Below are positions 1 to 8,423 of a DNA stretch of 55,224 nt, piece after piece. How positions within the stretch are numbered: the first letter of the stretch is position 1; the number at the start of each line of letters is the position of its first letter. The notes under the pieces are model-generated. The model saw only the letters and a list, made by a program, of their open reading frames with translations. It did not search any database and had not been told where the DNA came from. This stretch comes from an uncultured bacterium (GTDB lineage Bacteria > Planctomycetota > Phycisphaerae > Phycisphaerales > UBA1924), in contig CAILKP010000102.1 in NCBI GenBank assembly GCA_903834785.1, positions 1 through 55,224 on the forward strand. The letters are read 5' to 3'. The position numbers were made by a program, and so were the translations under genes.

Positions 1-110
1 CCCGGAAAGACACAGATCTCCTCGTCCAGAGCGACGAGGGGATTGTGGCACGGGAGGAGGGCAGGCAGGGTTCGGGACGGTCTGTCTCGGCTGGCCAGGG
101 GGTCCAGCAT
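1..110. repeat. Left, diverged copy of the 168-bp repeat, cut by the window edge
   Basis: Positions 1-60 match the central part of the two repeat units at 931-1266: GGAAAG, then a hairpin with arms CCTCGTC (20-26) and GACGAGG (33-39) around the loop CAGAGC, then GGATTGTGGCACGGG. Similarity fades after about 110. The rest, to 240, holds no gene I can support. The copy lies on the far side of the gene at 241-819 from the tandem copies, so that gene is bracketed by the repeat. Confidence 0.7.
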
Positions 111-240
111 GCTGATGTTTGTGGTAACTTAAGTCGGCAAGTTGTTTCCAGGCGAGATGAGCCCGGTGAAGGCTGCGAGTCGGAGTGCGGCTTTCCGGTT
201 TGCCAGACGAGCCCAAGTTCGGCAACGCGTTTGAAGAACA

Positions 241-819
241 TCACGCCGTGGGCCGGATCAAGGCCACCCATATGTCGTAGATCTCGCGCAGTCGGCGGCC
301 GGTCCACGTGCTGTCCGCGAGACCATATGCGTACGTGACCATCATCCGGGTTGGATTCAATGGCGCGGAACGGAACTCGACCAGTACGGGTTGTCCGTAG
401 TCGACGAATCGTTTGCTTCCGAACGGTTGATCCCAGCGCAGCATCGGATGGTTGTGCAGGAACACCTGGCTGAGATACATGCCGGTATCGATTGCCAAGG
501 AGAATGTTCTGTTGGTCAGTTCCTGTGCCGGAATGTCGATGGGAAATCGCAACTGGCTCTCGATCTCGCGCAGTTCCTCGCCCGTGCGGGGTCGCATCGC
601 GACCTGACCTGCCAGCCACTCTCCCAGCGAGTCCAAGGACGCGGGCGACTGGGTGGGCTGCCACGCCGTAAACGCTGGTGTTCGCTGGATGGCGGCCGTC
701 AGTTCAGCGATCCGCTCAGGCATGACGTCCATGAACCACTGGCGATAGTCACGAAGTTCCGCTCGCGACATCTCGCGAAACTTGAGCGTGAACGGGGGCT
801 GGATGATCCTGTACTGCAT
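241..819 (-). CDS. Conserved-looking hypothetical protein, possibly immunity-like
   Basis: 192 residues, no signal peptide or membrane segment, so probably cytoplasmic. I chose the ATG at 819 because AAGGTGGTGAG lies just upstream; the reading frame continues open to 966, but that part runs into the repeat region. The protein is rich in charged residues and Trp (FREMSRAELRDYRQWFMDVM near the N-terminus; ELTNRTFSLAIDTGMYLSQV in the second half). This pattern reminds me of small cytoplasmic families found as stand-alone or toxin-immunity genes, but I cannot name one. It stands alone between copies of the 168-bp repeat. Function unknown; the gene call itself is fairly secure from the ribosome binding site and composition. 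Confidence 0.7.
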   Translation of the reverse strand: MQYRIIQPPFTLKFREMSRAELRDYRQWFMDVMPERIAELTAAIQRTPAFTAWQPTQSPASLDSLGEWLAGQVAMRPRTGEELREIESQLRFPIDIPAQELTNRTFSLAIDTGMYLSQVFLHNHPMLRWDQPFGSKRFVDYGQPVLVEFRSAPLNPTRMMVTYAYGLADSTWTGRRLREIYDIWVALIRPTA

Positions 820-900
820 CGGAGTTTGCTCACCACCTTGACGCCGAAACTCTACCGGGCTTTCCGGATGGAAGAGACGGTACGCGGTGAGTATTCGCTG

Positions 901-1266
901 GCGTTCGGCGAGGGCTCGGTCGGGCGAGTAAGGCCGCCGCGGTCTGAAGCTAGCCAAGAAAGGCACACAACCCCTCGTCCAGAGCGACGAGGGGTTGTGG
1001 CACGGGGTTTACTTGTGTGAGCGTGGCAGCCGGAATCACGTCGGTCGCTCGTCGCCCCACTGCCGCTTGCGCGCCGCAAGGGCTCGGGTGGGCGGTTGAG
1101 GCCGCCGCGGTCTCAAGCTCACCAGGAAAGGCACACAACCCCTCGTCCAGAGCGACGAGGGGATTGTGGCACGGGGGTTACTGGTGTGAGCGTGGTAGCC
1201 GGAGCCGGGTCGGTCGCTCTTCGCCTCACTGCCGCTTGCGCGCCGCAAGGTCTCGGGCGGGCGAGT
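901..1266. repeat. Tandem 168-bp repeat (units 931-1098 and 1099-1266) with strong hairpins
   Basis: Two gapless 168-bp units follow each other; the last 30 bp of a preceding unit is also visible at 901-930. Each unit carries a hairpin: arms CACAACCCCTCGTC (966-979) and GACGAGGGGTTGTG (986-999) form a perfect 14-bp stem around CAGAGC in the first. The second (1134-1168) has one extra base in the 3' arm. No ribosome binding site plus ORF is credible inside the units. A third, diverged copy is at the left window edge. There is no T-run after the stems, so they are not ordinary intrinsic terminators. Confidence 0.85.
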
Positions 1267-1304
1267 GAGGGTGGAGAATGATCCGACACCGGTCGCTTAA
1301 CATC

Positions 1305-1316
1305 GATTGCGCAATC
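1305..1316. promoter_or_regulatory. Perfect 12-bp palindrome just before a ribosome binding site
   Basis: GATTGCGCAATC is perfectly self-complementary and ends four bases before the AGGAGG of the next gene. It could be an operator for a dimeric regulator, or chance; nothing else supports a role. Confidence 0.25.
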
Positions 1317-1331
1317 ATGCAGGAGGAAGCG

Positions 1332-1943
1332 ATGCAGGTGTGGACTGTTCAGCCGCGTGAAGTGATGGATGAGGCGCGGAAGTGTCGGCAGTTGGACGGG
1401 CCGTATCTGCCGATGCAACTGTCGCGGTACAGCCCCGGTTCTGCGTTGGCGGTGGCGTGGATGGCGTATCAGCTGTACCAGCGGAGGGCCACTGAATGTA
1501 TCGGGGGCATGTTCTGGTTCTACGTTTCAACGCGGGAGGAGGTGATCCACAGCGAGTTGGCGCGCCGCACTCACGTCCACGAAGGTCCGCAACGCCGTCC
1601 CACACTGGCAGAGATGTATGCGATGGAAGATCGGCCGATGTGCGTCGCGCGGCTCAACATCCCGGATGACCGGTTGCTGGTCACGGCAATCAACCTCTGG
1701 GAGAACGCCATGGTCGGTGTACCGCTGGCATGCAGCCTTGAAGAAGATGAGGGGTTTGTGGCCCAGGACCGCGTGGATTTTGCGGTGGTGAGCAAGACAT
1801 GGGAACGGATGTTCGATCGGAGCTTCACCGCAAACGGCTACTACGGAGACCCAGCGAAGTTCATCTGGCAGGCGACCAGCGGCATGATCCGGCGCGAGTG
1901 GATCATCGACGTTGAAGAGCTGGAACGCCCGATGAATCCCTGA
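1332..1943 (+). CDS. DUF3841-like hypothetical protein
   Basis: 203 residues. The ATG at 1332 is chosen because AGGAGG (1321-1326) sits five bases upstream; in-frame ATGs at 1278 and 1317 lack this. The N-terminus MQVWTVQPREVMDEAR, followed by FWFYVSTREE and by the segment around LNIPDDRLLVTAINLWENAM, resembles the DUF3841 pattern of a KLWTIQ-type start, an aromatic stretch and 'IPDxxVLLSDFxxWH'. That match is from memory and is tentative. No signal peptide or membrane segment. It is convergent with the desaturase gene ending at 1952, nine bases away, and sits directly after the tandem repeat. Confidence 0.75.
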   Translation: MQVWTVQPREVMDEARKCRQLDGPYLPMQLSRYSPGSALAVAWMAYQLYQRRATECIGGMFWFYVSTREEVIHSELARRTHVHEGPQRRPTLAEMYAMEDRPMCVARLNIPDDRLLVTAINLWENAMVGVPLACSLEEDEGFVAQDRVDFAVVSKTWERMFDRSFTANGYYGDPAKFIWQATSGMIRREWIIDVEELERPMNP

Positions 1944-1951
1944 CGCGGCAA

Positions 1952-3640
1952 TCAGCCCACTGCTGCGGCGGTGCCGCTGGGCTTGAGGTCGACCAGGGGG
2001 CCGGCGGGGAGGCCGCCGGGGTGGCTGGCGGCTTCGATGACTGAGCGGGTGCGGGGGCTCAGGGTGTCGGCGATGCCGAGGCGCTGGGCGAGCTTGCTGG
2101 CGGCGATCTGGGCAGACAGGAAGATGACGGGGAGGCCGGAGCCTGGGTGGGTGCCGCCGCCGGCGAGCCAGACGTGCTCGACACCGGCGAGCTCGTGCTG
2201 GGGGCGGAGCATGAGCATCTGGGTGAGGTTGTGGGCCAGGTTGAAGGTGGCGCCGAAGTTGATGTTCATGCCGCGCCAGGTTTCGGGGGTGTAGATGCGT
2301 TCGGCACGGATCATGGGGGCGATGTCGCGGCCGGCGAGCTTGCTGATGCGGGCCAGTGCCTCCTGACGAAGCTGCGGACCCTGGGTGGCCCAGTCGATCT
2401 TGCCATCACGCATGTTGGGCGTGGGGACCAGCACGTAGAGGGCGGACTTGCCGTCCGGGGCCATGGTGTGGTCCGTGGCGGCGGTGTTGCAGGCGTAGAC
2501 GCTGGGGTCGTGGCTCAGCACGCCGTTGTCAGAGATGTCGGCGAGGTTCTGCTGGTAGCGCTCGGAGATGTAGATGGTGTGGTGGGGCAGGTTCAGTTTG
2601 CCGTTGAGCCCCAGATACAGCATGTAGGTGCTGCAGGAGTAGCCCATGGAATCAAGCTTGCGGTCGGACCAGCCGAAGAGGCCGGTGCGGAGCGAGGCGG
2701 GGATGAGGTTCTTAATGGCGTAGCTGGCGTCGGCGTTGATGACGACGTGGTCGTGGCGGAACGTGCCGCGGGAGGTGGTGACGGACTCGGCCCGCCGGCC
2801 GGCGAAGCCGATGCGCTCGACGGGCTCGGAACAGCGGATCTCGACCCCGAGTTCATCACAGACGCGGGCCATGCCGGCAATGAGGGCGTTGCAGCCGCCC
2901 TGTGGGTGCCAGACGCCGTATTCGTACTCGATGAAGGGCAGGATGGTAAAGAGACTGGGGCACTTCATCGGACTCATGCCCAGGTACTTGCTCTGGAAGC
3001 TGGTGATGAGCTTGGTGTACTCGCTGTTGAAGCGGCGGGTGAGGTCGCCGTAGACCGAGCGCGTGGGGCCCAGGTGGGGCAGGGCGGCCAGAAGCTTGGG
3101 ATCCAGCAGATCGAGGAACGAACGGAAGGGCTTGCGGAGGACGGGCTCGAAGGCGGTGAGCTTGCGGCGGTTGTCGGCGATGAAGGCGGCGAAGGCGGGG
3201 CCATCCTGCGGGTCGATCTCGCGGGAGATCTGGGCGGACATCGCCTGGACATCCTGCGTGCAGTTGATGGTGATGGGCGACTGGCCCTGGCGGCCCATGA
3301 CCAGGCGGTACATGGGATCAAGCCGGGTGAGGTTGACGTAGTCCATGAGACGCCTGCCGCAGGCGGCGAAGATCTCATCGAGCACGTAGGGCATGAGGAA
3401 GAAGGTGGGCCCGGTGTCGAAGGTGTAGCGGTCGTCACCATCGTCCAGACTCAGGCGGGTGGTGCGGCCGCCGATGGCGGGTGCGGCCTCGTAGACGGTG
3501 ACCTTGATGCCCTTGGCGGCCAGGAGCATGGCGGTGGCCAGGCCGCCGGGGCCGGCGCCGATGATGGCGACATCGCCGCGGGAGCGGTCGGCGGTGCGGG
3601 GCGCGGAACGGGATGATTCTGATGCCGCTGAACGAACCAT
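1952..3640 (-). CDS. CrtI/CrtN/CrtP-family carotenoid desaturase or oxidase
   Basis: 562 residues, flavin-dependent. The N-terminal Rossmann motif is VAIIGAGPGGLATAMLL (about residues 24-40), followed by the dinucleotide-binding EAAPAIGGR segment and DTGPTFFLMP. The central part has KYLGMSPMKCPSLFTILPFIEYEYGVWHPQGG-type residues, and the C-terminus has the family signature AGGGTHPGSGLPVIFLSAQIAA. Known members desaturate phytoene or 4,4'-diapophytoene, or oxidise terminal methyl groups of the desaturated product. Sequence reading alone cannot separate these. It is divergent from the aldehyde dehydrogenase starting at 3688, which fits a CrtP-like terminal oxidase feeding an aldehyde to that enzyme (inference). 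A second family member is at 10812-12473. No strong ribosome binding site is seen. Confidence 0.85.
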   Translation of the reverse strand: MVRSAASESSRSAPRTADRSRGDVAIIGAGPGGLATAMLLAAKGIKVTVYEAAPAIGGRTTRLSLDDGDDRYTFDTGPTFFLMPYVLDEIFAACGRRLMDYVNLTRLDPMYRLVMGRQGQSPITINCTQDVQAMSAQISREIDPQDGPAFAAFIADNRRKLTAFEPVLRKPFRSFLDLLDPKLLAALPHLGPTRSVYGDLTRRFNSEYTKLITSFQSKYLGMSPMKCPSLFTILPFIEYEYGVWHPQGGCNALIAGMARVCDELGVEIRCSEPVERIGFAGRRAESVTTSRGTFRHDHVVINADASYAIKNLIPASLRTGLFGWSDRKLDSMGYSCSTYMLYLGLNGKLNLPHHTIYISERYQQNLADISDNGVLSHDPSVYACNTAATDHTMAPDGKSALYVLVPTPNMRDGKIDWATQGPQLRQEALARISKLAGRDIAPMIRAERIYTPETWRGMNINFGATFNLAHNLTQMLMLRPQHELAGVEHVWLAGGGTHPGSGLPVIFLSAQIAASKLAQRLGIADTLSPRTRSVIEAASHPGGLPAGPLVDLKPSGTAAAVG

Positions 3641-3687
3641 AAGAGTGTGCCGACGCTACACGGGACTGATCGGAACTGTCCGCCCGC

Positions 3688-5157
3688 ATGGGGGCCGAAG
3701 GGCCCGGGGCGGTGAGAAGACCTGGCTTCGGTCAGGGCGAAGAAGATACCATAGGTACCACCTTGGCAACGACCTTGAATCAGTTTCGAGCCGTGAGCGT
3801 GCCGCGGATGCAGGACCGCGTGCGCTGGCTGGCGGCCTTCCGGCGGCTGGTCACGGCCGCCCGGGACGAGCTTTGCGACCTTGCCGGTCAGGAAGTCCAC
3901 AAGCCGTACTTTGAGGCCCTGACGGCCGATGTGCTGCCCCTGCTGGCGGCGGTGCGGTGGCACGAGCGGTACGGGCCGGGGGTGCTGAAGCCCCGTAGGG
4001 CGGCTGGAAAGCCGTGGTTTATGGTGGGGCAGCGGGCAAGGCTGACGCAGCAGCCGCTGGGGACGGTGGCGATCATCGCGACGTGGAACTATCCGGTGCA
4101 GTTGCTTGGGATTCAGCTGGTGCAGGCGGTGTGCGCGGGGAACCGGGTGATTGTCAAGCCGTCGGAACGAGCACCCCGGACCCAGGGGCGGCTGATGGAG
4201 CTGGCCCTTGCCGCGGCGGCGGATGTGAAGCTGGGCGAGGGGCTGATTGAGGTTCGGCCGGCGACGCGGAAGGCAGGTGCGGACCTGCTGGAGGACCACA
4301 CCAGCGGGAAGGTGAAGCTGGACCATGTGGTGTTCACGGGATCAACGGCGGTTGGGCGGCGGATTGCGGCCTGGGCGGCAGAGCACCTGGTTTCGACGAC
4401 GCTGGAGCTCTCGGGCTGTGACTCGGCCCTGGTGATGGCGGATGCGGACCCGGTGCTGGCGGCGCGGAGCATCTGGCACGCGGCGACGACCAATGGCGGA
4501 CAGACGTGCATGGCGCCGCGGCGGGCGCTGGTGGATGCGGCGGTGTACCAGCGGTTTGCCAGGGAGATGGGGACCCTGGCGGCGGCGGCACGGCCAAGGC
4601 GGCTGATTGATGCCGCGGCGGCGGCACGGTGCGTGGAACTGGCACAGGAGGCGGTGAAGGGCGGGGCGCGGCCGGCCAGCGGGCTGCTGGAGTTGCCCGC
4701 GGCAGGTGACCCGGCGGTGCTGCGGCCGATGGCGATGCTGGACTGCCCGGCGGCGAGCGAGGCGGTGCGGGGCGAGCACTTTGGCCCGCTGCTGGCGGTG
4801 GTGCCGACGGGTGGGCTGGAGGCGATGCTGGCGATTCACCGGCGGTGCGGGCAGCACCTCTCGGTCAGTGTGTACACGCGTGATGCGAAGGGGGCCGCGG
4901 AGCGGATTGCGCCGCTGCTGGGGGCCTCGCAGGTGAACATCAACGACTCGCTGATTCCCACGGCGATTCCGGACACGGCGATTGCGGGGCACGGGGAATC
5001 GGGCTGGGGAGCATCTCGCGGGCGAGCGGGGCTGCTGGGGCTGAGCCGACCGGTGGCGGTGTCGCGGACATCGACGCGGATCCGCACGCCGCTGGATGCG
5101 CCGGATGCGAAGTTCGTGAAGCGGTTCAGCGGGTTTGTGGGGTGGATGTTCCGGTAG
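3688..5157 (+). CDS. NAD(P)-dependent aldehyde dehydrogenase, probably carotenoid-aldehyde type
   Basis: 489 residues as drawn. All main family motifs are present: WNYPVQ with the catalytic Asn, KPSERAP, FTGSTAVGRRI of the cofactor fold, the general-base Glu in LELSGCDSALV, and the nucleophile Cys in NGGQTCMAPRR. The product resembles the class 3 / YwdH group that includes staphylococcal 4,4'-diaponeurosporenal dehydrogenase. Placed head-to-head with a CrtP/CrtN-family gene, it probably oxidises a carotenoid aldehyde to the acid (inference). The start is uncertain: ATG at 3688 has no ribosome binding site, and GTG 3712, TTG 3763 or ATG 3808 are alternatives. Its last 32 bases overlap the end of the convergent gene at 5126. 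Confidence 0.85.
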   Translation: MGAEGPGAVRRPGFGQGEEDTIGTTLATTLNQFRAVSVPRMQDRVRWLAAFRRLVTAARDELCDLAGQEVHKPYFEALTADVLPLLAAVRWHERYGPGVLKPRRAAGKPWFMVGQRARLTQQPLGTVAIIATWNYPVQLLGIQLVQAVCAGNRVIVKPSERAPRTQGRLMELALAAAADVKLGEGLIEVRPATRKAGADLLEDHTSGKVKLDHVVFTGSTAVGRRIAAWAAEHLVSTTLELSGCDSALVMADADPVLAARSIWHAATTNGGQTCMAPRRALVDAAVYQRFAREMGTLAAAARPRRLIDAAAAARCVELAQEAVKGGARPASGLLELPAAGDPAVLRPMAMLDCPAASEAVRGEHFGPLLAVVPTGGLEAMLAIHRRCGQHLSVSVYTRDAKGAAERIAPLLGASQVNINDSLIPTAIPDTAIAGHGESGWGASRGRAGLLGLSRPVAVSRTSTRIRTPLDAPDAKFVKRFSGFVGWMFR

Positions 5158-7066
5158 GCGGCTGGGGAGAGGGTGCCGCCGGGCCTGGACGCTGGAGGAA
5201 GCTGTCGTCGGTGAGCGTCTTGAGGAAGGCGATGAGGGCGGCACGATCGTCCGGCGAGAGTTTGACACCGGCACGACGCTTGTCGGCAGGCGCGGTGACG
5301 ATGTGTTTGGCCAGATTGGGATCGAGGGTCTTTGCCGGCTGGATGTGCTCGCTGTAGTGCTCCAGGACGGCTTCGAGCGTTGCGAAGCGGCCGTCGTGCA
5401 TGTAGGGGGCGGTGCGTTCGATGTTGCGGAGCGAGGGCGTCTTGAAGCGGCCGCGGTCGGTGGGGCGGTCGGTAACACCTTCGCGGCCGGGGTCGGCGGA
5501 GTCAACATCGAGGCCACTGGAGCGGAACTGGTGGTCCGTGAAGAGATTGCCACCGTGGCAATGGAAGCAATCGGCACCGAGCTGGCCCCGTGCCGGGTCG
5601 AACTCAGTGACGAAGAGGAACTGGCCGCGTTTTTCCTGCGGGGTGAACTGCTCGGTGTTGGCCAGGACGCGATCGAACTTGGAGTCCGCAGAGATGAGCG
5701 TGAGGAGGAACTGCTCGATGGCGAGGCCGACACGGTCGGCCGTGATGCCCGGAGAGCCGAATGCAGCGGCAAACTGATCGGGGTAGGTTGCATCGGCGCT
5801 GAGCCTGGCCACGGCGGTGTCGAGCGGCAGGTGCATTTCGCGGGGATCGGAAATGGGGGCCAGCGCCTGGTCGCGGAGACGCGCGCGGCGGCCATCCCAG
5901 GTGAAGCCGGAGTCTGCCGACCAGGCGAGGTTAAACAGCGGCATGGCGTTTCGCGAGCCGGAGACGCCGCTGACGCCGATGCTCAGCGCCTTGCCGGCAT
6001 CCGCAAACGCGGCATCGGGCTGGTGGCAGGACGCACAGGACTGAGCATCCCCTGCGGAAAGACGCTGCTCGTAGAAGAGCCGCTGTCCCAGGCGAACGCC
6101 TTGAACTGTGAGCGGGTTATCCAGCGGCAGCATGGGCTGGGGGAAGTGCTTGGGAAGCGCGAGCGGGAAGGGTGTGGTGCCGAGGGGAGGAGGCGGGGCG
6201 GCACGGTGCGGCCGCTGGGCGGATGCGGGCGGCGTGCGTGCAGCCGAGACGAAGGAGAACGCCGCGGCGGCATTGGCAGCCAGGTGGCCGGCAAGCGGGT
6301 CATCCTTGCCAGAGTGGGTCGAGTGGGTCGCGGCATCGCTGGTGATTGCGACCGTGTGGACGGAGGAAAAGAGCCGGGCGGCATCGAACTTCAGCCTCAG
6401 CGTGGTATCACCGGTGATGTTGAACGGTGCTTGAAGGCGGACCCGGGTGCGGTGGGCCTCGGTAGCGATGTGGTACGAATAGCCACCCAGCGCGTCATCG
6501 GGCTGCACCCATCTGCCTTCGATCGCCAGGAACACGTAACCGCCCTGCCAGCTCCAATGCAGGTTGTTGACAGTTGGATTGAGCGGATGGGTGGGGCCGA
6601 AGGATGCGGGATCGGCGTGGTTGAGCGCTTCGGGCAAGCCGATATCAAACTCCAGGACGCTGTACGGCCCCGGTGCGACTGGCGGCAGATCGATGGAGAC
6701 GGCTCCGGTCAGGGCGTTGATCAGCCCCAGCGTCTGGGGGAACTCGACTCGTGCCCCGTCAGCCGTGAGGAGGGCGAAGTGAGAGAGGAAGTAGGTCAGC
6801 CGCGAGATGGAGACTGTGTTGCCGGCTGCGGTGCGGCAGGAGACATCCTCCGCCCTGATTGGCGTGGTGCCGAAGGTGTGAACGATGGAGACCGACAGGG
6901 CAGCCGGAGCCGGCTGCGATGCGGCGGCAAGCAGCGGCACGAAGGCGGCAACGATGCCGAGCAGCAGGGCCGACAGACGGACCGGGCACGGGCGGGATGC
7001 AGGGGCGATCGGTTCCATCTCAGAATCGAGGATCTCGACGACACCGGGTGCTTGAGCCCGAAACAT
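5126..7066 (-). CDS. MbnP-like domain fused to MbnH-like di-haem cytochrome c peroxidase
   Basis: 646 residues; an inner ATG at 7018 would start the protein directly at the Sec signal peptide (LSALLLGIVAAFVPLLAAA). Residues about 55-270 resemble the MbnP copper-binding family: a HTFGTTPI start, SRLTYFLSHFALL, and LHWSWQGGYVFLAIEGRW. After a Pro-rich linker, residues about 320-620 are a bacterial di-haem peroxidase with two CxxCH sites, CASCH (near 342) and CFHCH (near 499), and the conserved WDGR, FKTPSLRN and YMHDGRFATLEAVLEHY segments. In methanotrophs MbnH oxidises a Trp of its partner MbnP to kynurenine to create a Cu site; here both partners are one exported polypeptide. Role in metal handling is inference. 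The gene splits the carotenoid cluster. Confidence 0.85.
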   Translation of the reverse strand: MFRAQAPGVVEILDSEMEPIAPASRPCPVRLSALLLGIVAAFVPLLAAASQPAPAALSVSIVHTFGTTPIRAEDVSCRTAAGNTVSISRLTYFLSHFALLTADGARVEFPQTLGLINALTGAVSIDLPPVAPGPYSVLEFDIGLPEALNHADPASFGPTHPLNPTVNNLHWSWQGGYVFLAIEGRWVQPDDALGGYSYHIATEAHRTRVRLQAPFNITGDTTLRLKFDAARLFSSVHTVAITSDAATHSTHSGKDDPLAGHLAANAAAAFSFVSAARTPPASAQRPHRAAPPPPLGTTPFPLALPKHFPQPMLPLDNPLTVQGVRLGQRLFYEQRLSAGDAQSCASCHQPDAAFADAGKALSIGVSGVSGSRNAMPLFNLAWSADSGFTWDGRRARLRDQALAPISDPREMHLPLDTAVARLSADATYPDQFAAAFGSPGITADRVGLAIEQFLLTLISADSKFDRVLANTEQFTPQEKRGQFLFVTEFDPARGQLGADCFHCHGGNLFTDHQFRSSGLDVDSADPGREGVTDRPTDRGRFKTPSLRNIERTAPYMHDGRFATLEAVLEHYSEHIQPAKTLDPNLAKHIVTAPADKRRAGVKLSPDDRAALIAFLKTLTDDSFLQRPGPAAPSPQPPTGTSTPQTR

Positions 7067-7086
7067 GGAGCGACAGCCGCGGACTA

Positions 7087-7983
7087 TCAGCGGAGGCGCG
7101 GGGGAAGGATGAAGGTGTAGGAGAAGGGCTTGTCAGCCGGACCGCTGACCATGCTGCCGACGGCGAAGGGGTTGTTGGGGTTGCGGGTAGTGGCGGCGCG
7201 GCGTTCGAGCTCGAGGTAGTCGGCATGACCGTCGAGGAAGCCCATGACGGACTTGTTGAGCTCGCCGAACTCGCCGACTCGCTTGGCCGGCGGGGTGTCA
7301 TCGTCGGAGATGAGGGCGTAGGAGGTCTGATCGGCGAACATGACGAGCTTGGTGGGATCGACGCTTGCCGTACCGAGCTGGCGAGTGGCCCAGCGGAGGG
7401 CGACCTGGTTGTTCTCGACGGTGTTGGCACCGATGACGGCGAAGCGCCACCAGTAGATGTTCATGGGGTAGGAGGTGCCGATGTCGTCGTAGCCGGAGAA
7501 GCGGTAGTCATACGAGACGGAGTTGCCGGCAGCGGTGGGCGAGTAGGTTGTGCCGCGGTCACCGGGGGATTTGAAGGCCACGAGCTCGGTCTTCTCACGG
7601 TTGCCGGGGATGACGTTGGTGTCGAAGGTCTGGTCGGGGTAGATGTAGCTGTTCAGGACGCGGCGGCCGGGGGGAATATCTGCCAGCGGGGCGACGCCCC
7701 AGCGGTTGTTGTTGTACTTGCCGCCGTAGGTCCAGACGGAGATGGACGTCTGACCGTTGAGGGTGAAGAAGGGCGAGGGCACCTGGTCCTTGTAGTCGTT
7801 GCGGTAGCCGATGTTGGCCGTGCCGATCTGCTTCATGTTGCTCAGCGAGACCGACAGGCGGGCGCTGTTGCGGGCCTTGCCCAGGGCGGGCAGGAGGATA
7901 CCGACGAGCAGGGCGATGATGGCGATGACGACGAGCAGCTCAATGAGCGTGAAGGCGGCGGATTTGTTGCGGATGCGAGCCAT
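7087..7983 (-). CDS. Prepilin-type N-terminal cleavage/methylation domain protein (copy 1)
   Basis: 298 residues. The ATG at 7983 follows an AAAGGA site. The N-terminus [20 protein letters not shown] is a type IV/type II prepilin leader with the Glu at +5 after the predicted cleavage, followed by the planctomycete-typical [20 protein letters not shown]. The rest is a soluble domain ending in an LDGHAD segment (MGFLDGHADYLELERR) as in the large planctomycete DUF1559-like group. It would be cleaved by a prepilin peptidase and held in a pilus-like or secretion apparatus, or at the membrane. It is a close paralogue of 8940-9833, and lies 167 bases after a small membrane-protein gene that is also duplicated. 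Confidence 0.85.
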   Translation of the reverse strand: MARIRNKSAAFTLIELLVVIAIIALLVGILLPALGKARNSARLSVSLSNMKQIGTANIGYRNDYKDQVPSPFFTLNGQTSISVWTYGGKYNNNRWGVAPLADIPPGRRVLNSYIYPDQTFDTNVIPGNREKTELVAFKSPGDRGTTYSPTAAGNSVSYDYRFSGYDDIGTSYPMNIYWWRFAVIGANTVENNQVALRWATRQLGTASVDPTKLVMFADQTSYALISDDDTPPAKRVGEFGELNKSVMGFLDGHADYLELERRAATTRNPNNPFAVGSMVSGPADKPFSYTFILPPRLR

Positions 7984-8150
7984 GACCAGAGAGTCCTTTC
8001 CCCGCGGATGATGATGCGGAGCAAACAGAGAACCCCAACGTCCCTCCCCCAAATTACTCTCCCCCACTGCTTGAGTTGCCGCTGCGGGGACCGGGGACTC
8101 CGGCGGCGGGCGGCAACGCTGAGGAGTCGAGGAAGACGAACGAGGTCAAA

Positions 8151-8423
8151 CTAGCCGCCCAGGGTCTCGGTGCCTTGACGACGGGGGTTGACGGGTGCGG
8201 CAGCCGGTGGCGGGGCGGCCGGCTGGGCCGGCGCGGGGGGGTTGGCGGCGGCGGCGGCGGGCTGGGCGGGCGCTCCGGCGGAGGTATCGGGCACCTTGGT
8301 GCCGGGGCGGTCGGCGGGCAGGAGATTGAAAATGACCAGTGACGCACCAACCAGCAGCGCGACTGCGGCGACGAGCACGACCGACTTGCGGGAGCCACCC
8401 TTTGGAGATGCGGGCTTATTCAT
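8151..8423 (-). CDS. Small single-span membrane protein with Pro/Ala-rich tail (copy 1)
   Basis: 90 residues starting MNKPASPKGG. A short basic N-terminus is followed by one membrane segment (SVVLVAAVALLVGASLVIFNLL, residues 14-35) then PADRPGTKVP and a low-complexity Pro/Ala tail ending RRQGTETLGG. The paralogue at 9961-10257 keeps the same plan: a basic start, one span, the [13 protein letters not shown] segment, a Pro/Ala tail and a GVQTFGS end. Conservation of the residues just after the span and of the last residues suggests these are the functional parts. Each copy precedes a prepilin gene on the same strand, so the pair is likely one unit. No ribosome binding site is evident. Function unknown. 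Confidence 0.7.
   Translation of the reverse strand: MNKPASPKGGSRKSVVLVAAVALLVGASLVIFNLLPADRPGTKVPDTSAGAPAQPAAAAANPPAPAQPAAPPPAAAPVNPRRQGTETLGG

Noticed and set aside
931..1266. The hairpin repeats as integron attC sites
   Set aside because: The spacing of repeats and small genes suggested a cassette array, but the expected RYYYAAC and GTTRRRY core sites are not present at the stem ends and no integrase is in the window.
2147..3616. 489-residue plus-strand ORF opposite the desaturase
   Set aside because: The minus strand encodes a clear CrtI-family protein over the same bases; long antisense frames are common at this GC content.
5135..7120. 661-residue plus-strand ORF opposite the MbnP-MbnH fusion
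   Set aside because: No recognisable domain, and the opposite strand has two haem motifs and a signal peptide.
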